Of a DNA stretch of 64,000 nucleotides, positions 15,531 to 23,615 are shown in pieces (the first letter of the stretch is position 1; every line of letters starts with the position of its first letter). The stretch comes from CAVQBJ01 sp963819075 (GTDB lineage: Bacteria > Actinomycetota > Thermoleophilia > Solirubrobacterales > Solirubrobacteraceae). A program made the translations under genes and the position numbers. The stretch covers positions 310,001-374,000 of the forward strand of contig CAWFUP010000006.1 in assembly GCA_963819075.1 (NCBI GenBank), read 5' to 3'. The notes below the pieces were generated by a model, which saw only the letters and a program-made list of their open reading frames with translations, had not been told where the DNA came from and made no database searches.

Positions 15531-18496
15531 GCGTCCGACGCTCCGGCGCCGGGAGCGGACCCAAGGCCGGCGCGCGACCATCCGTAGCGAGTCATCTCGG
15601 TGACCGGCTCGAGCTCGCCGCCGCGCTCGCCGCGGCGGACGAACACGATCGGCGCCGGAGCGGACCGCGCGATCGCGCGGCGGGTCTCGCCGAGACCCTC
15701 CTTCTCCCAGCGATCGGACAGGCCGATGAACAGCAGGTTGGCCTGCGAGGCGGCGGCGATGACGCCGTCGCGACCGGGCGGGGCGAGCACCGGCTCGACG
15801 GCCACGCCGGCGTACTGCTGGGCCAGCGTGGCGGCGTTGGCGATCAGGCGGCTGGCGTCGCGGTCCTCGTCGCCGCGCGCGGCGGCGCCGAGCAGCTGCA
15901 CGCGAGCCTTTGTCGCGGCGGCGATGGCCGAGGCCAGCTCGAGCGCCGCCCAGTCGTGGTCGGCGCCGCCGAAGGGGACCATGATCACCTCGCCCTCCTC
16001 GGTGGCCACGCGCACGCCTTCGCGTGCGACGAGCACGCCGACGTCGCATGGCGCCTCGCGCAGCACCGCGCCGACGCCCTCACGCGGGACGCCGTCGCCG
16101 AGCAGTGGCCGCCGGCCGTCGATGAGCACCAACCCGATCTCCTCGCTCTCGGCCAGGCGGGCGAGGTCCTTGCTCGTGTCGGCCGAGGTGAAGGCGATCC
16201 CCCGCGTGGGGATGCCGCTGTCGAGGAGGCCCACCCGCGCGCGCTCGACCTGCTCCCGGGCCTGTTGCAGCGCTCGCTGCTCACTCTGCAATCCGCCGCG
16301 GATCGCGGTGCCGCGCGGCGGGCGCACGAGCCGCGCGATGATGAGCTCGCGCGGCGGATCGGTCTTCGCGAGCGGCACGGCCAACGCGAGCAGCTGGTTG
16401 AGCGCGGCCGCGCTCTGCGGGGCGACCAGGATCGAGCCGCCGGTCGGCAGCGGCGGCGCCTCCTCGGCGCGCTCGAGGGCGCTCGCGGCGAGCTCCTCCT
16501 CGGGTGGCGCCCCGAAAGAGTTGTGGGGGTCGATGAGGCGCAGGACCGGCCCGGCCATGAACGTCGTCACGAGCGCCATGACCACGAGCGCGGCGAACAG
16601 CGCCGTCGAGATGACGCCCATCGAGAGGGCGAGATTGAGCACGATCAGCTCGGTCAGGCCGCGCGTGTTCATGAGCGCCCCGAGGGCCGCCGACTCACGC
16701 CACGGCAGCCGCATCACGCGCGCCGCGATCATCGCGCCGCCGAACTTGCCAACGATCGCGATCGCGATCAGCCCAAGCATGATCAGGATGAGGGTGCCGC
16801 TGCCGAGCTGGGTGACGTCCGTGCGCAGGCCCGTGTAGGCGAAGAACAGCGGCAGCAGCAGCACGAGCACGAAGTCCTCGACGCGGCGGGTGATGTCCTC
16901 CGAGAGGCCGGCGTGCCGGGGCATCACGGCGCCCATCACGAACCCGCCGAAGATGACGGCGATGCCGATCTCGTCGGTGGTGATGGCGGACAGCAGCACG
17001 CCGGCGAAGATCGCCGTGATCCAGATGCCGGGCACGCGACCGAGCTCGTCGTAGGCCACGGCGGCACGCGCGAGCAGCGGACGGACCGCGAAGCCCATCA
17101 GGACGAGGTACAGGATCGCCCAGCCGATCGTGCGGAAGACGATCAGCGCCGTCCCGGCGCCGGCCACGGCCGAGGCGAGGGCGATCAGGAACCAGGCCGT
17201 CACGTCGTCGACGGCGGCGGCCGACACCGCAAGCGCGCCGAGCGGCCGCTTGAGCATGCGCCGCTCGGAGACGATGCGCGCGAGCACCGGGAAGGCGGTT
17301 ATCGACATCGATACCCCGACGAACAGCGCGAAGGCGAGGTACTTGGTCCCGCCCGGCGCGAGCACCTCGTACAGGGGGACGGCGGCGAGCAGCCCAAGCG
17401 ACAACGGCAGCGCGAGCGCCGTGTTCGACACCGCCAGCGTGGTGCGCACGCGCCCGCGCAGCAGCCCGAGATCGACCTCGATACCGATGAGGAACATGTA
17501 GAAGATGAGCCCGAGGTTCGCCGTCACCCCGATGATCGGCACGATGTCGGCGGCGAAGACCTTCGCCTGCAGCTGCGGCGCGATGATCCCGAACAGAGAC
17601 GGCCCGAGCAGGATCCCCGCGAGCACCTCGCCCATCACCTGCGGCTGGCCGATGCGGGGCATAAGGCTGCCGAGCAGGCGCGCGAACAGCATCACGATCA
17701 CGATCGCGATGAAGAACGCGACGACCGTCTGGTCGGCCGTGCGCTGCTTGGCGGCGGTCAACTGCTCGACGGTCGCCGTCGGTGGGCTCGCGGAGATCGG
17801 CGCGAGCGTCAGGTCGAGCGTCAGACCCTGCGCCGTGCCGGCGACCGTGCGCTGGCCGCCGTTGCGCTCGCAGCTGACGACGCCGCCGAGGCTGCCGTCC
17901 CTGTAGACGAGCACGCCGCGGGCCTTGCTCTCGCTCCTGACCGACACCTTCGAGCCCGACTCGCTGAGGACCATCGAGCCGCCAAGGCAGCTCGAATACG
18001 GCGCGAACGAGTACGTGCCGGCGAGCGAGGACGGCGCGAGCGGCTTCGGCGAGCCGGGTGGCGGCGGGTCGCGCTTGAGCACGGCGGCGACGGGCATCGC
18101 GCCGACCGCGCCGGTGAGCGCGTCGTTGGCTACCACCGCGCGGAACGGCAGCGACGGACCGTGCACGCAGTCGGCCGTGCCGGTCAGCACACCGTTCTTG
18201 AAGGTGAGCGAGCCGCTCAGGGTCGACTGGGCGTTGGAGAGGTTGACGTACCGGCCCGACTGGATGATGTTGAGCCTCGGACCGAGGCACGCGAAGCCGG
18301 AGCCCACGTCGTAGCCGCCGGCGATGTTCGGCTCGGCGTGCTTGCTGTGACCGAGCGCGACCGAGACGATGAGCGCCGCCGCGGTGACGAGGGCGAGGGC
18401 GGTGTAGTGAATCGCGACGCGGACGCCGCTGACGTGCTTGTTGAAGTGGTCGTCGGCGCTCGGCGTCAGCGCGGCGTTCGCTGACGGCTCGCTCAT
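15527..18496 (-). CDS. CPA2-family monovalent cation/proton antiporter with N-terminal duplicated extracytoplasmic domain and C-terminal UspA-like region
   Basis: A 989-residue membrane protein. Residues 28-48 form a first helix. Residues about 55-240 lie outside and contain two related beta modules, each with a CLG motif and a second Cys about 40 residues later (Cys70/Cys110 and Cys170/Cys209), probably disulfide-bonded. Residues about 255-650 are a Kef/NhaS3-type antiporter with about 12 helices, including GEVLAGILLGPS, FYMFLIGIEVDL, AVDDVTAW and NTRGLTELIVLN. The last 300 residues are two universal-stress-like domains (SILVAPQ..., VIMVPFGG...). The family exchanges Na+ or K+ for protons. 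The outer domain is not usual for CPA2 proteins and may sense or bind something at the surface. The gene is 10 bp downstream of a membrane-protein gene and translationally coupled to the next gene. Confidence 0.88.
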   Translation of the reverse strand: MSEPSANAALTPSADDHFNKHVSGVRVAIHYTALALVTAAALIVSVALGHSKHAEPNIAGGYDVGSGFACLGPRLNIIQSGRYVNLSNAQSTLSGSLTFKNGVLTGTADCVHGPSLPFRAVVANDALTGAVGAMPVAAVLKRDPPPPGSPKPLAPSSLAGTYSFAPYSSCLGGSMVLSESGSKVSVRSESKARGVLVYRDGSLGGVVSCERNGGQRTVAGTAQGLTLDLTLAPISASPPTATVEQLTAAKQRTADQTVVAFFIAIVIVMLFARLLGSLMPRIGQPQVMGEVLAGILLGPSLFGIIAPQLQAKVFAADIVPIIGVTANLGLIFYMFLIGIEVDLGLLRGRVRTTLAVSNTALALPLSLGLLAAVPLYEVLAPGGTKYLAFALFVGVSMSITAFPVLARIVSERRMLKRPLGALAVSAAAVDDVTAWFLIALASAVAGAGTALIVFRTIGWAILYLVLMGFAVRPLLARAAVAYDELGRVPGIWITAIFAGVLLSAITTDEIGIAVIFGGFVMGAVMPRHAGLSEDITRRVEDFVLVLLLPLFFAYTGLRTDVTQLGSGTLILIMLGLIAIAIVGKFGGAMIAARVMRLPWRESAALGALMNTRGLTELIVLNLALSMGVISTALFAALVVMALVTTFMAGPVLRLIDPHNSFGAPPEEELAASALERAEEAPPLPTGGSILVAPQSAAALNQLLALAVPLAKTDPPRELIIARLVRPPRGTAIRGGLQSEQRALQQAREQVERARVGLLDSGIPTRGIAFTSADTSKDLARLAESEEIGLVLIDGRRPLLGDGVPREGVGAVLREAPCDVGVLVAREGVRVATEEGEVIMVPFGGADHDWAALELASAIAAATKARVQLLGAAARGDEDRDASRLIANAATLAQQYAGVAVEPVLAPPGRDGVIAAASQANLLFIGLSDRWEKEGLGETRRAIARSAPAPIVFVRRGERGGELEPVTEMTRYGWSRAGLGSAPGAGASDA

Positions 18497-18506
18497 CGCG
18501 AGCGCC

Positions 18507-19073
18507 TCAGCCGGCGGCCGTGGGGATCTTCCGCACCCCGGATGGGCTCGGCAGATTGCGCAGCTCGGCCGGGACCTCGCGCACCGAGGAGAACTCGCGG
18601 GCGAGCGGCGGCGGCCCGCCGGTGTCCATCGGCGGCGTGAAGACGGTGATGGCGAGCGGCTGGTATTCCGGGCGTACCGACCAGCCGGTCTGGCGGAACT
18701 CGCCGGCGTTCTCGATCCAGCTGAGCGACAGCAGCGGCAGGATCGCGACCTTCGTCCAGATGGCGATGATCCACGCGACCCAGTACTCGACGACCGCCTC
18801 GACGTTGGTCAGCCCGACCTTCAGCACGTGGGCGAGGATGTAGACGAGCACGAACTCGCCGACGGCCAGGACAAAGGTCAGCCACGGCGGCTGCCACCTG
18901 ATGATGAACGGGTAGAAGGCGGTGTCGAGCGCGACGCCGAGCACGAAGTACACGCCGATCAGCACGATGTACCCCTCGTTGCCCGTGATGAGCGACACGA
19001 TCGTCGCGATGATCGCGGGCAGGATGATGATTGCCCAACGCGTCTGCACACGACCGAGAACCGTCGGACACAT
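18507..19073 (-). CDS. Membrane protein of unknown function
   Basis: A 188-residue protein with about four helices (AIIILPAIIATIVSLI, YIVLIGVYFVLGVALD, LTFVLAVGEFVLVYILAHVL, VAWIIAIWTKVAILPLLSL) and a Pro-rich cytoplasmic-looking tail. No family is recognised. The start is ATG at 19073 with a strong AGGAGGT about 9 nt upstream, which is why the much longer open frame to 20165 is rejected (it lies over the oxidoreductase gene). It sits 14 bp after the oxidoreductase and 10 bp before the antiporter, so it probably works with one or both at the membrane. Confidence 0.75.
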   Translation of the reverse strand: MCPTVLGRVQTRWAIIILPAIIATIVSLITGNEGYIVLIGVYFVLGVALDTAFYPFIIRWQPPWLTFVLAVGEFVLVYILAHVLKVGLTNVEAVVEYWVAWIIAIWTKVAILPLLSLSWIENAGEFRQTGWSVRPEYQPLAITVFTPPMDTGGPPPLAREFSSVREVPAELRNLPSPSGVRKIPTAAG

Positions 19074-19087
19074 CTGCGGCTGACCTC

Positions 19088-20440
19088 CTAGGCGAGCTGC
19101 TCGGTGGGTGAGATCGTGCGCAGCGCCTTCGCCACGTCCCGACCCATTGACACCTGCAGCCCCATGCGCGAGAGGAACGGCCGGCGCTTGAGGTGCTCGG
19201 CCCGCGCGACATCGGAGACGTAGCGGCGGGCGATGAACTTCAGCCCGGCGATCGTGTCGCCGTGCGGGATGATGTTGTTGGCGATCAGTCCCATGCAGCA
19301 GCACCGCGAATCCGGCTGATCGAGGCCGGGCAGTCCGCAGTTCGTCTGTAGCTTGATGCGCCCGTCGACGACGGGCACGTTGTAGAACTCGATGATCCGT
19401 CGCAGGAGCGGGATGGTGAGCACCGACTTGTTGAAGCCGGTGCCGGCCGTGATGCCGGTCACGTCGAGCCAGCCCGGGTCCTCGCCGTGGCGGCTGGTGA
19501 CGTGCACGCGCAGTCCGGCCGGGCCGGTCTGGACCTCGGCGATCTCCCCGACGGCGGCCGCGAAGCGGCCTTCCTTTTCCCCCTGTTCGATGCGCTGCAG
19601 CCACGACTTGCGCTCCGGGCGGGAGCCGCGCAGGACCTCGCCAAGGAAGCGGATGCGCTGATCGAAGGGCAGCGACACGTACGCGTCGATGCCGCGCGAC
19701 TCGAACAGGCAGCGCGGCACGTTGAGATCCTGGGTCTCGGGCTGGGGGTTGCGGGTCAGTGCGAGCACCGACCCGCCGGCGTCGATGATGTTCGCCCACT
19801 CGTTCACCGAGGCGATGCCGGCGCCGAGCACGATGTAGCGCCCGCCGGCCGTGTACTGCTTGGGCTCGTAGGCCTGCACGATGCGGTCCTTGATCGCCGG
19901 ATCGCTCGCGCGGGCCTTCGCCAGCTCCGGCGGCCATGCGAGCGGACCGTGCCCGGGGGCGAGCATCACGTGCTTGGACCGGCCGATGAAGTTCGCCTCC
20001 TCGTCGTAGAGCACGAAGTGGGGCATCGGATTCAACTCGCGCTGCAGCCAGCCGACCCGCAGCGGCACGCGCGATTGCTCCCAGCCCATGCGCTCCTTGA
20101 CGACCTGCGCCTCGGTGAGGATCTCCGGCACGCCCGGGTTGTATTTGCGGCGCGTCGTCCGCCACAGCGGGGCGGGCGACCGGCGCGACCAGGCGTCGAT
20201 CTGGGCGAACGTCGGCCAGTCCGGCGCGAGGAAGTGCGACTCGGACTCCGAGCGCAGCACGGTCTGGCCCAGGTTGTACGCGAACTGCTGGTACGTGCCG
20301 ACCGGGTTGTCGTTCGGGCCGAAGATCGTGATCTCGGGGTTCTCGAACCCGAGATAGCGGGCCGTCGTGTGCACGAGCAGCGAGCCGAAGCCGTCACCGA
20401 CGACTGCGAGCACCGAGTCGCGAGGGTAGGAAGCGGTCAT
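19088..20440 (-). CDS. FAD/NAD(P)-binding oxidoreductase
   Basis: A 450-residue flavoprotein-like enzyme. VLAVVGDGFGSLL near the N-terminus is an FAD-binding Rossmann motif, IVLGAGIASVNEWANII in the middle a second dinucleotide-binding motif, and GITAGTGFNKSV near the end resembles the ATG/GD region of flavin oxidoreductases. CGLPGLDQPDSRCCCMG contains four cysteines including three in a row, unusual and possibly redox-active or metal-binding. The specific substrate is not recognised. The ATG at 20440 is chosen over one five codons upstream because it is 10 nt from a TATGCT box with a TTGCAA -35 element. It is the first gene of the minus-strand series that runs to the PknB-like kinase. Confidence 0.75.
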   Translation of the reverse strand: MTASYPRDSVLAVVGDGFGSLLVHTTARYLGFENPEITIFGPNDNPVGTYQQFAYNLGQTVLRSESESHFLAPDWPTFAQIDAWSRRSPAPLWRTTRRKYNPGVPEILTEAQVVKERMGWEQSRVPLRVGWLQRELNPMPHFVLYDEEANFIGRSKHVMLAPGHGPLAWPPELAKARASDPAIKDRIVQAYEPKQYTAGGRYIVLGAGIASVNEWANIIDAGGSVLALTRNPQPETQDLNVPRCLFESRGIDAYVSLPFDQRIRFLGEVLRGSRPERKSWLQRIEQGEKEGRFAAAVGEIAEVQTGPAGLRVHVTSRHGEDPGWLDVTGITAGTGFNKSVLTIPLLRRIIEFYNVPVVDGRIKLQTNCGLPGLDQPDSRCCCMGLIANNIIPHGDTIAGLKFIARRYVSDVARAEHLKRRPFLSRMGLQVSMGRDVAKALRTISPTEQLA

Positions 20441-20450
20441 AGTGGCCGCG

Positions 20451-20559
20451 AGCATACGCCGACGGGCAAGTGCGTTGCAACCCTGCCGGCACCCTTGTCT
20501 CGTTTTTCGGACGCGGCGGGTGGCGACCGTTGCACGACAGACGTCATCGGCGTTATGCT
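20451..20559. promoter_or_regulatory. Mirrored divergent promoters with matching -35 and -10 elements
   Basis: For the oxidoreductase operon (minus): TTGCAA at 20475-20480, 18 bp, TATGCT at 20451-20456. For the FHA gene (plus): TTGCAC at 20530-20535, 18 bp, TATGCT at 20554-20559. Both -10 boxes lie 9-10 nt before their ATG. The shared architecture suggests one sigma factor and balanced expression. Confidence 0.6.
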
Positions 20560-20568
20560 CGCGCCGCT

Positions 20569-21111
20569 ATGGCCGAGTTGACGCTGGAGATCGTCGAGGG
20601 ACCGGGCGCCGGGCGTCAGCTGGTGCTCGATCGGCCGTCGGTCATCGGCCGCTCGCCCGATGCGGACCTCACGCTCGAGGACGGCCAGGCCTCCAGGCGT
20701 CACGCCCAGGTCAGTCCGGCCACCGACGGCTCGGCCGTCGTCGAGGACCTCGGCTCGGCGAACGGCACGTTCGTCAATCAGAACGAGCTCGTCGGCCCGG
20801 CGCGGCTGGACCCGGGCGATGAGCTGCTGATCGGGGTGACGCTCATCCAGGTGCGCAGCGCGCAGCAGGTCGCCGCTCAGCCGTCCGCGCTGCGCGCCAT
20901 TCCGGCCGGCCTGGCGATCACGCCGCGCCAGCCCGACTACGTCAATCCCGACGTGATCGCCGCCGAGATCGGCGCCGCGGGCACCCCGGCGAGCACGCCC
21001 GAGCTCGACCAGTACCTCGATGTCCGCGTCCGCCGGCGCGCCCAGTTGGCGCCACTTGCTTTCTTGATGCTGATCGCGCTGGCGCTCTGCATCTACTTCG
21101 CGACGCAGTAG
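20569..21111 (+). CDS. FHA-domain protein with C-terminal membrane anchor (first FHA)
   Basis: A 180-residue protein. Residues 1-95 are an FHA phosphothreonine-binding domain with the usual GRS (VIGRSPDADL), SRRH-like (ASRRHAQV) and NGTFVN motifs. A linker leads to a C-terminal helix (APLAFLMLIALALCIYF) that should tether the FHA domain to the inner face of the membrane. It likely docks phosphorylated kinases or their targets; three membrane or soluble Ser/Thr kinases lie within 12 kb. The ATG at 20569 is 9 nt after TATGCT. It is convergent with the second FHA gene, 12 bp apart. Confidence 0.9.
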   Translation: MAELTLEIVEGPGAGRQLVLDRPSVIGRSPDADLTLEDGQASRRHAQVSPATDGSAVVEDLGSANGTFVNQNELVGPARLDPGDELLIGVTLIQVRSAQQVAAQPSALRAIPAGLAITPRQPDYVNPDVIAAEIGAAGTPASTPELDQYLDVRVRRRAQLAPLAFLMLIALALCIYFATQ

Positions 21112-21123
21112 CGCTCCGCCGCC

Positions 21124-21777
21124 TCAGCGACTGGCGAAGTACACGACGAGCGCCGCGGCGGTGGCGATCACGCTGCCGTACGACAGCGCCACCGGAACCC
21201 ACGAGCGCGTGGCCAGGCCGCCGCGACGCGAGGAGGGCGGCGCGAAGTTGCCGAACGGCTGGGCGCTCTGCGGCTGGCCGCCGGGCGCGATGGCGGCGGG
21301 CGTGGGCGCCGCCTGGGCGGCGGGCGCCGCAGCCGCGGCTGGCGCTGGAGCGGGGGCGGGCGTCACGGGCGGCGCCGGCTTGGCCTCGGTGGCCGCGGGG
21401 CGCAGGGCGGTGGCGCCCGGCTCCTCGGGCGTCGGACGCAGACGGGTCGCGCCGGCATCGGGGATCTCGCGCACGCGCGTCGTCTGCACGGCGGGCTCGA
21501 CCTCGGCCACGAACAGCGAGATGCCGATCTTCACACGCGCGCCGTTGTCCACGCGGGTCGCGCCCTCGATGCGCCGCCCCTCCACGAACGTGCCGTTGGT
21601 GGAACCGAGATCCTCGACTTCGAGCGCGCCGTCGACGACGCGGAAGACGGCGTGGCGGCGCGAGAGCTCGGCATCCTCGACGACGACGTCGCCCTCGACT
21701 CGCCCGACGCTCAGCTCGTCATCCACTTCCAACCGCTGCCCCGCGAGGGGGCCGTTCTTCGCAACGAGGCTCGGCAC
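21124..21777 (-). CDS. FHA-domain protein with Ala/Pro linker and C-terminal membrane anchor (second FHA)
   Basis: A 217-residue protein. The N-terminal FHA domain (about 1-95) has SVGRVEGDVVV, SRRHAVF and STNGTFVEG. A Pro/Ala-rich linker, partly repetitive (PAPAPAPAAAAAP), leads to a C-terminal helix (VPVALSYGSVIATAAALVVYF). A repeated ATRLRPT/ATALRPA segment in the linker contains Thr residues that could be kinase sites. The GTG start is exactly 6 nt from TAGGCT (21784-21789, minus), with TTGCCA 17 bp further upstream, so a leaderless transcript is likely. It has the same topology as the convergent first FHA protein. Confidence 0.9.
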   Translation of the reverse strand: MPSLVAKNGPLAGQRLEVDDELSVGRVEGDVVVEDAELSRRHAVFRVVDGALEVEDLGSTNGTFVEGRRIEGATRVDNGARVKIGISLFVAEVEPAVQTTRVREIPDAGATRLRPTPEEPGATALRPAATEAKPAPPVTPAPAPAPAAAAAPAAQAAPTPAAIAPGGQPQSAQPFGNFAPPSSRRGGLATRSWVPVALSYGSVIATAAALVVYFASR

Positions 21778-21783
21778 GCGCGC

Positions 21784-21789
21784 AGCCTA
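21784..21789 (-). promoter_or_regulatory. -10 box of the second FHA gene
   Basis: TAGGCT on the minus strand, 6 nt before the GTG at 21777. A TTGCCA -35-like hexamer lies at 21807-21812, 17 bp upstream. Confidence 0.5.
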
Positions 21790-21843
21790 ACGGCCGCGGC
21801 ACCCGATGGCAACAGCGCGCCGGCCGCAGCTGTTCCACGCCGG

Positions 21844-21849
21844 TAGCAT
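21844..21849 (+). promoter_or_regulatory. -10 box upstream of the kinase leader ORF
   Basis: TAGCAT on the plus strand, 7 nt before the ATG of the 12-codon leader ORF. This places the transcript start at or next to that ATG rather than at the kinase start. Confidence 0.45.
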
Positions 21850-21856
21850 GGCCCCG

Positions 21857-21891
21857 ATGTCGACGAAGCGCGCCGCCAGGGCCGACCGATC

Positions 21892-21895
<4 letters not shown>
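21857..21895 (+). other. Twelve-codon leader ORF coupled to the kinase gene
   Basis: ATG at 21857 encodes MSTKRAARADRS. Its TGA (21893-21895) overlaps the kinase GTG start (21892) as GTGA. Because the likely transcript begins at this ATG, ribosomes would translate the leader first and reinitiate on the kinase. The basic peptide has four Arg or Lys codons in its first half. No attenuator hairpin is evident. Confidence 0.45.
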
Positions 21896-22749
<854 letters not shown>

Positions 22750-22753
22750 GCGA

Positions 22754-23464
22754 TCAGCTGGCCGCCGGCCCGGCGAACGACCAGCCGTCCACATCGAGCA
22801 CGAAGCGCAGCGGCTCGCCCCCCTCGCCGACGCGCAGCTCGGCCTCGCGCGCCTGCACGTCGATCGATACGCGCACGTCGAACGGCGGCAGCGCCTCCGC
22901 GCTCGGCGCGGGCAGATCGGTCGTCGCGGCCGCGGGCTCTGCGCGTGCCTCGGCCGGAACCGCCTGGGGGCCCGCGGTCGGTTGCGCAGCGGCGAGCTCG
23001 GATTCGCCCTCGTCGAGGTCCTCCTCGGGCAGGGCGCGGGCGAACACCGTCGCGTCGCGGAACAGATCGGGTGCGGCCGTCGTCTCGGTCGGTGCCGCGT
23101 CGGTCTCGGGCGTCGGTGGCGCCGTGATCTCGCGCACGACGAGCGTCGTGCCGCCGAGCTCGATCGAGTCGCCCACGACGAGCACGGCCGGGCTCGTGAG
23201 CCCGAGGCCGTTGACGAACGTGCCGTTGGAGGAGCCGAGATCCTCGATCGCGTAGCGACCGTCGCGCTCGCGCGTGATGCGGGCGTGATGGCGTGAGAGC
23301 TCGGGATCCTCCTCGAGGCGACCGTCGCCGTCGGCCAAGCGTCCGATCACGAGCTCGTCGTCGACGGTGATCGAATGGCCGCTGGCGTTGCCGCTGATCA
23401 CCTCGAGGCGCAGCGTGATACCCGAGACCGACGTGGGATCTTCGTGTGAGGATCCGGCCTGCAC
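22754..23464 (-). CDS. Soluble FHA-domain protein (third FHA)
   Basis: A 236-residue protein with an N-terminal FHA domain (about 15-115: VIGRLADGDG, SRHHARI, SSNGTFVNG), an acidic Ala/Pro/Glu linker, and a C-terminal segment of about 45 residues that reads as beta strands (FDVRVSIDVQAREAELRV...). No membrane helix, unlike the other two FHA proteins nearby. The Thr-rich linker (PETDAAPTETTAAP) is a plausible phosphorylation site. A GTG two codons earlier (23470) is in frame, but the one at 23464 is exactly 6 nt from a TACGTT box, so I prefer it. It is convergent with the soluble kinase, 4 bp between stop codons. Confidence 0.87.
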   Translation of the reverse strand: MQAGSSHEDPTSVSGITLRLEVISGNASGHSITVDDELVIGRLADGDGRLEEDPELSRHHARITRERDGRYAIEDLGSSNGTFVNGLGLTSPAVLVVGDSIELGGTTLVVREITAPPTPETDAAPTETTAAPDLFRDATVFARALPEEDLDEGESELAAAQPTAGPQAVPAEARAEPAAATTDLPAPSAEALPPFDVRVSIDVQAREAELRVGEGGEPLRFVLDVDGWSFAGPAAS

Positions 23465-23470
23465 CGGCAC

Positions 23471-23476
23471 AACGTA
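23471..23476 (-). promoter_or_regulatory. -10 box of the third FHA gene
   Basis: TACGTT on the minus strand, exactly 6 nt before the GTG at 23464 and directly abutting the alternative GTG at 23470. The spacing decides the start choice for a leaderless message. Confidence 0.4.
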
Positions 23477-23615
23477 CCGGTTAAGCGCGCTTCGGAGCGG
23501 CAGCGCGGGTTGCCGCGACGGCGCGCGCGTTGGCGAGGTTTGCTTCGCGAGGCGCGCATCGAACGGCGCTCACTAGGGTTCCAGGGTGTAATGCCTGCCG
23601 CAAAGGGGGGATAGG

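Noticed and set aside
15956..18484. 842-codon plus-strand open frame
   Set aside because: It is the antisense shadow of the antiporter gene, with the typical Arg/Asp/His-rich GC3-driven composition and no domain.
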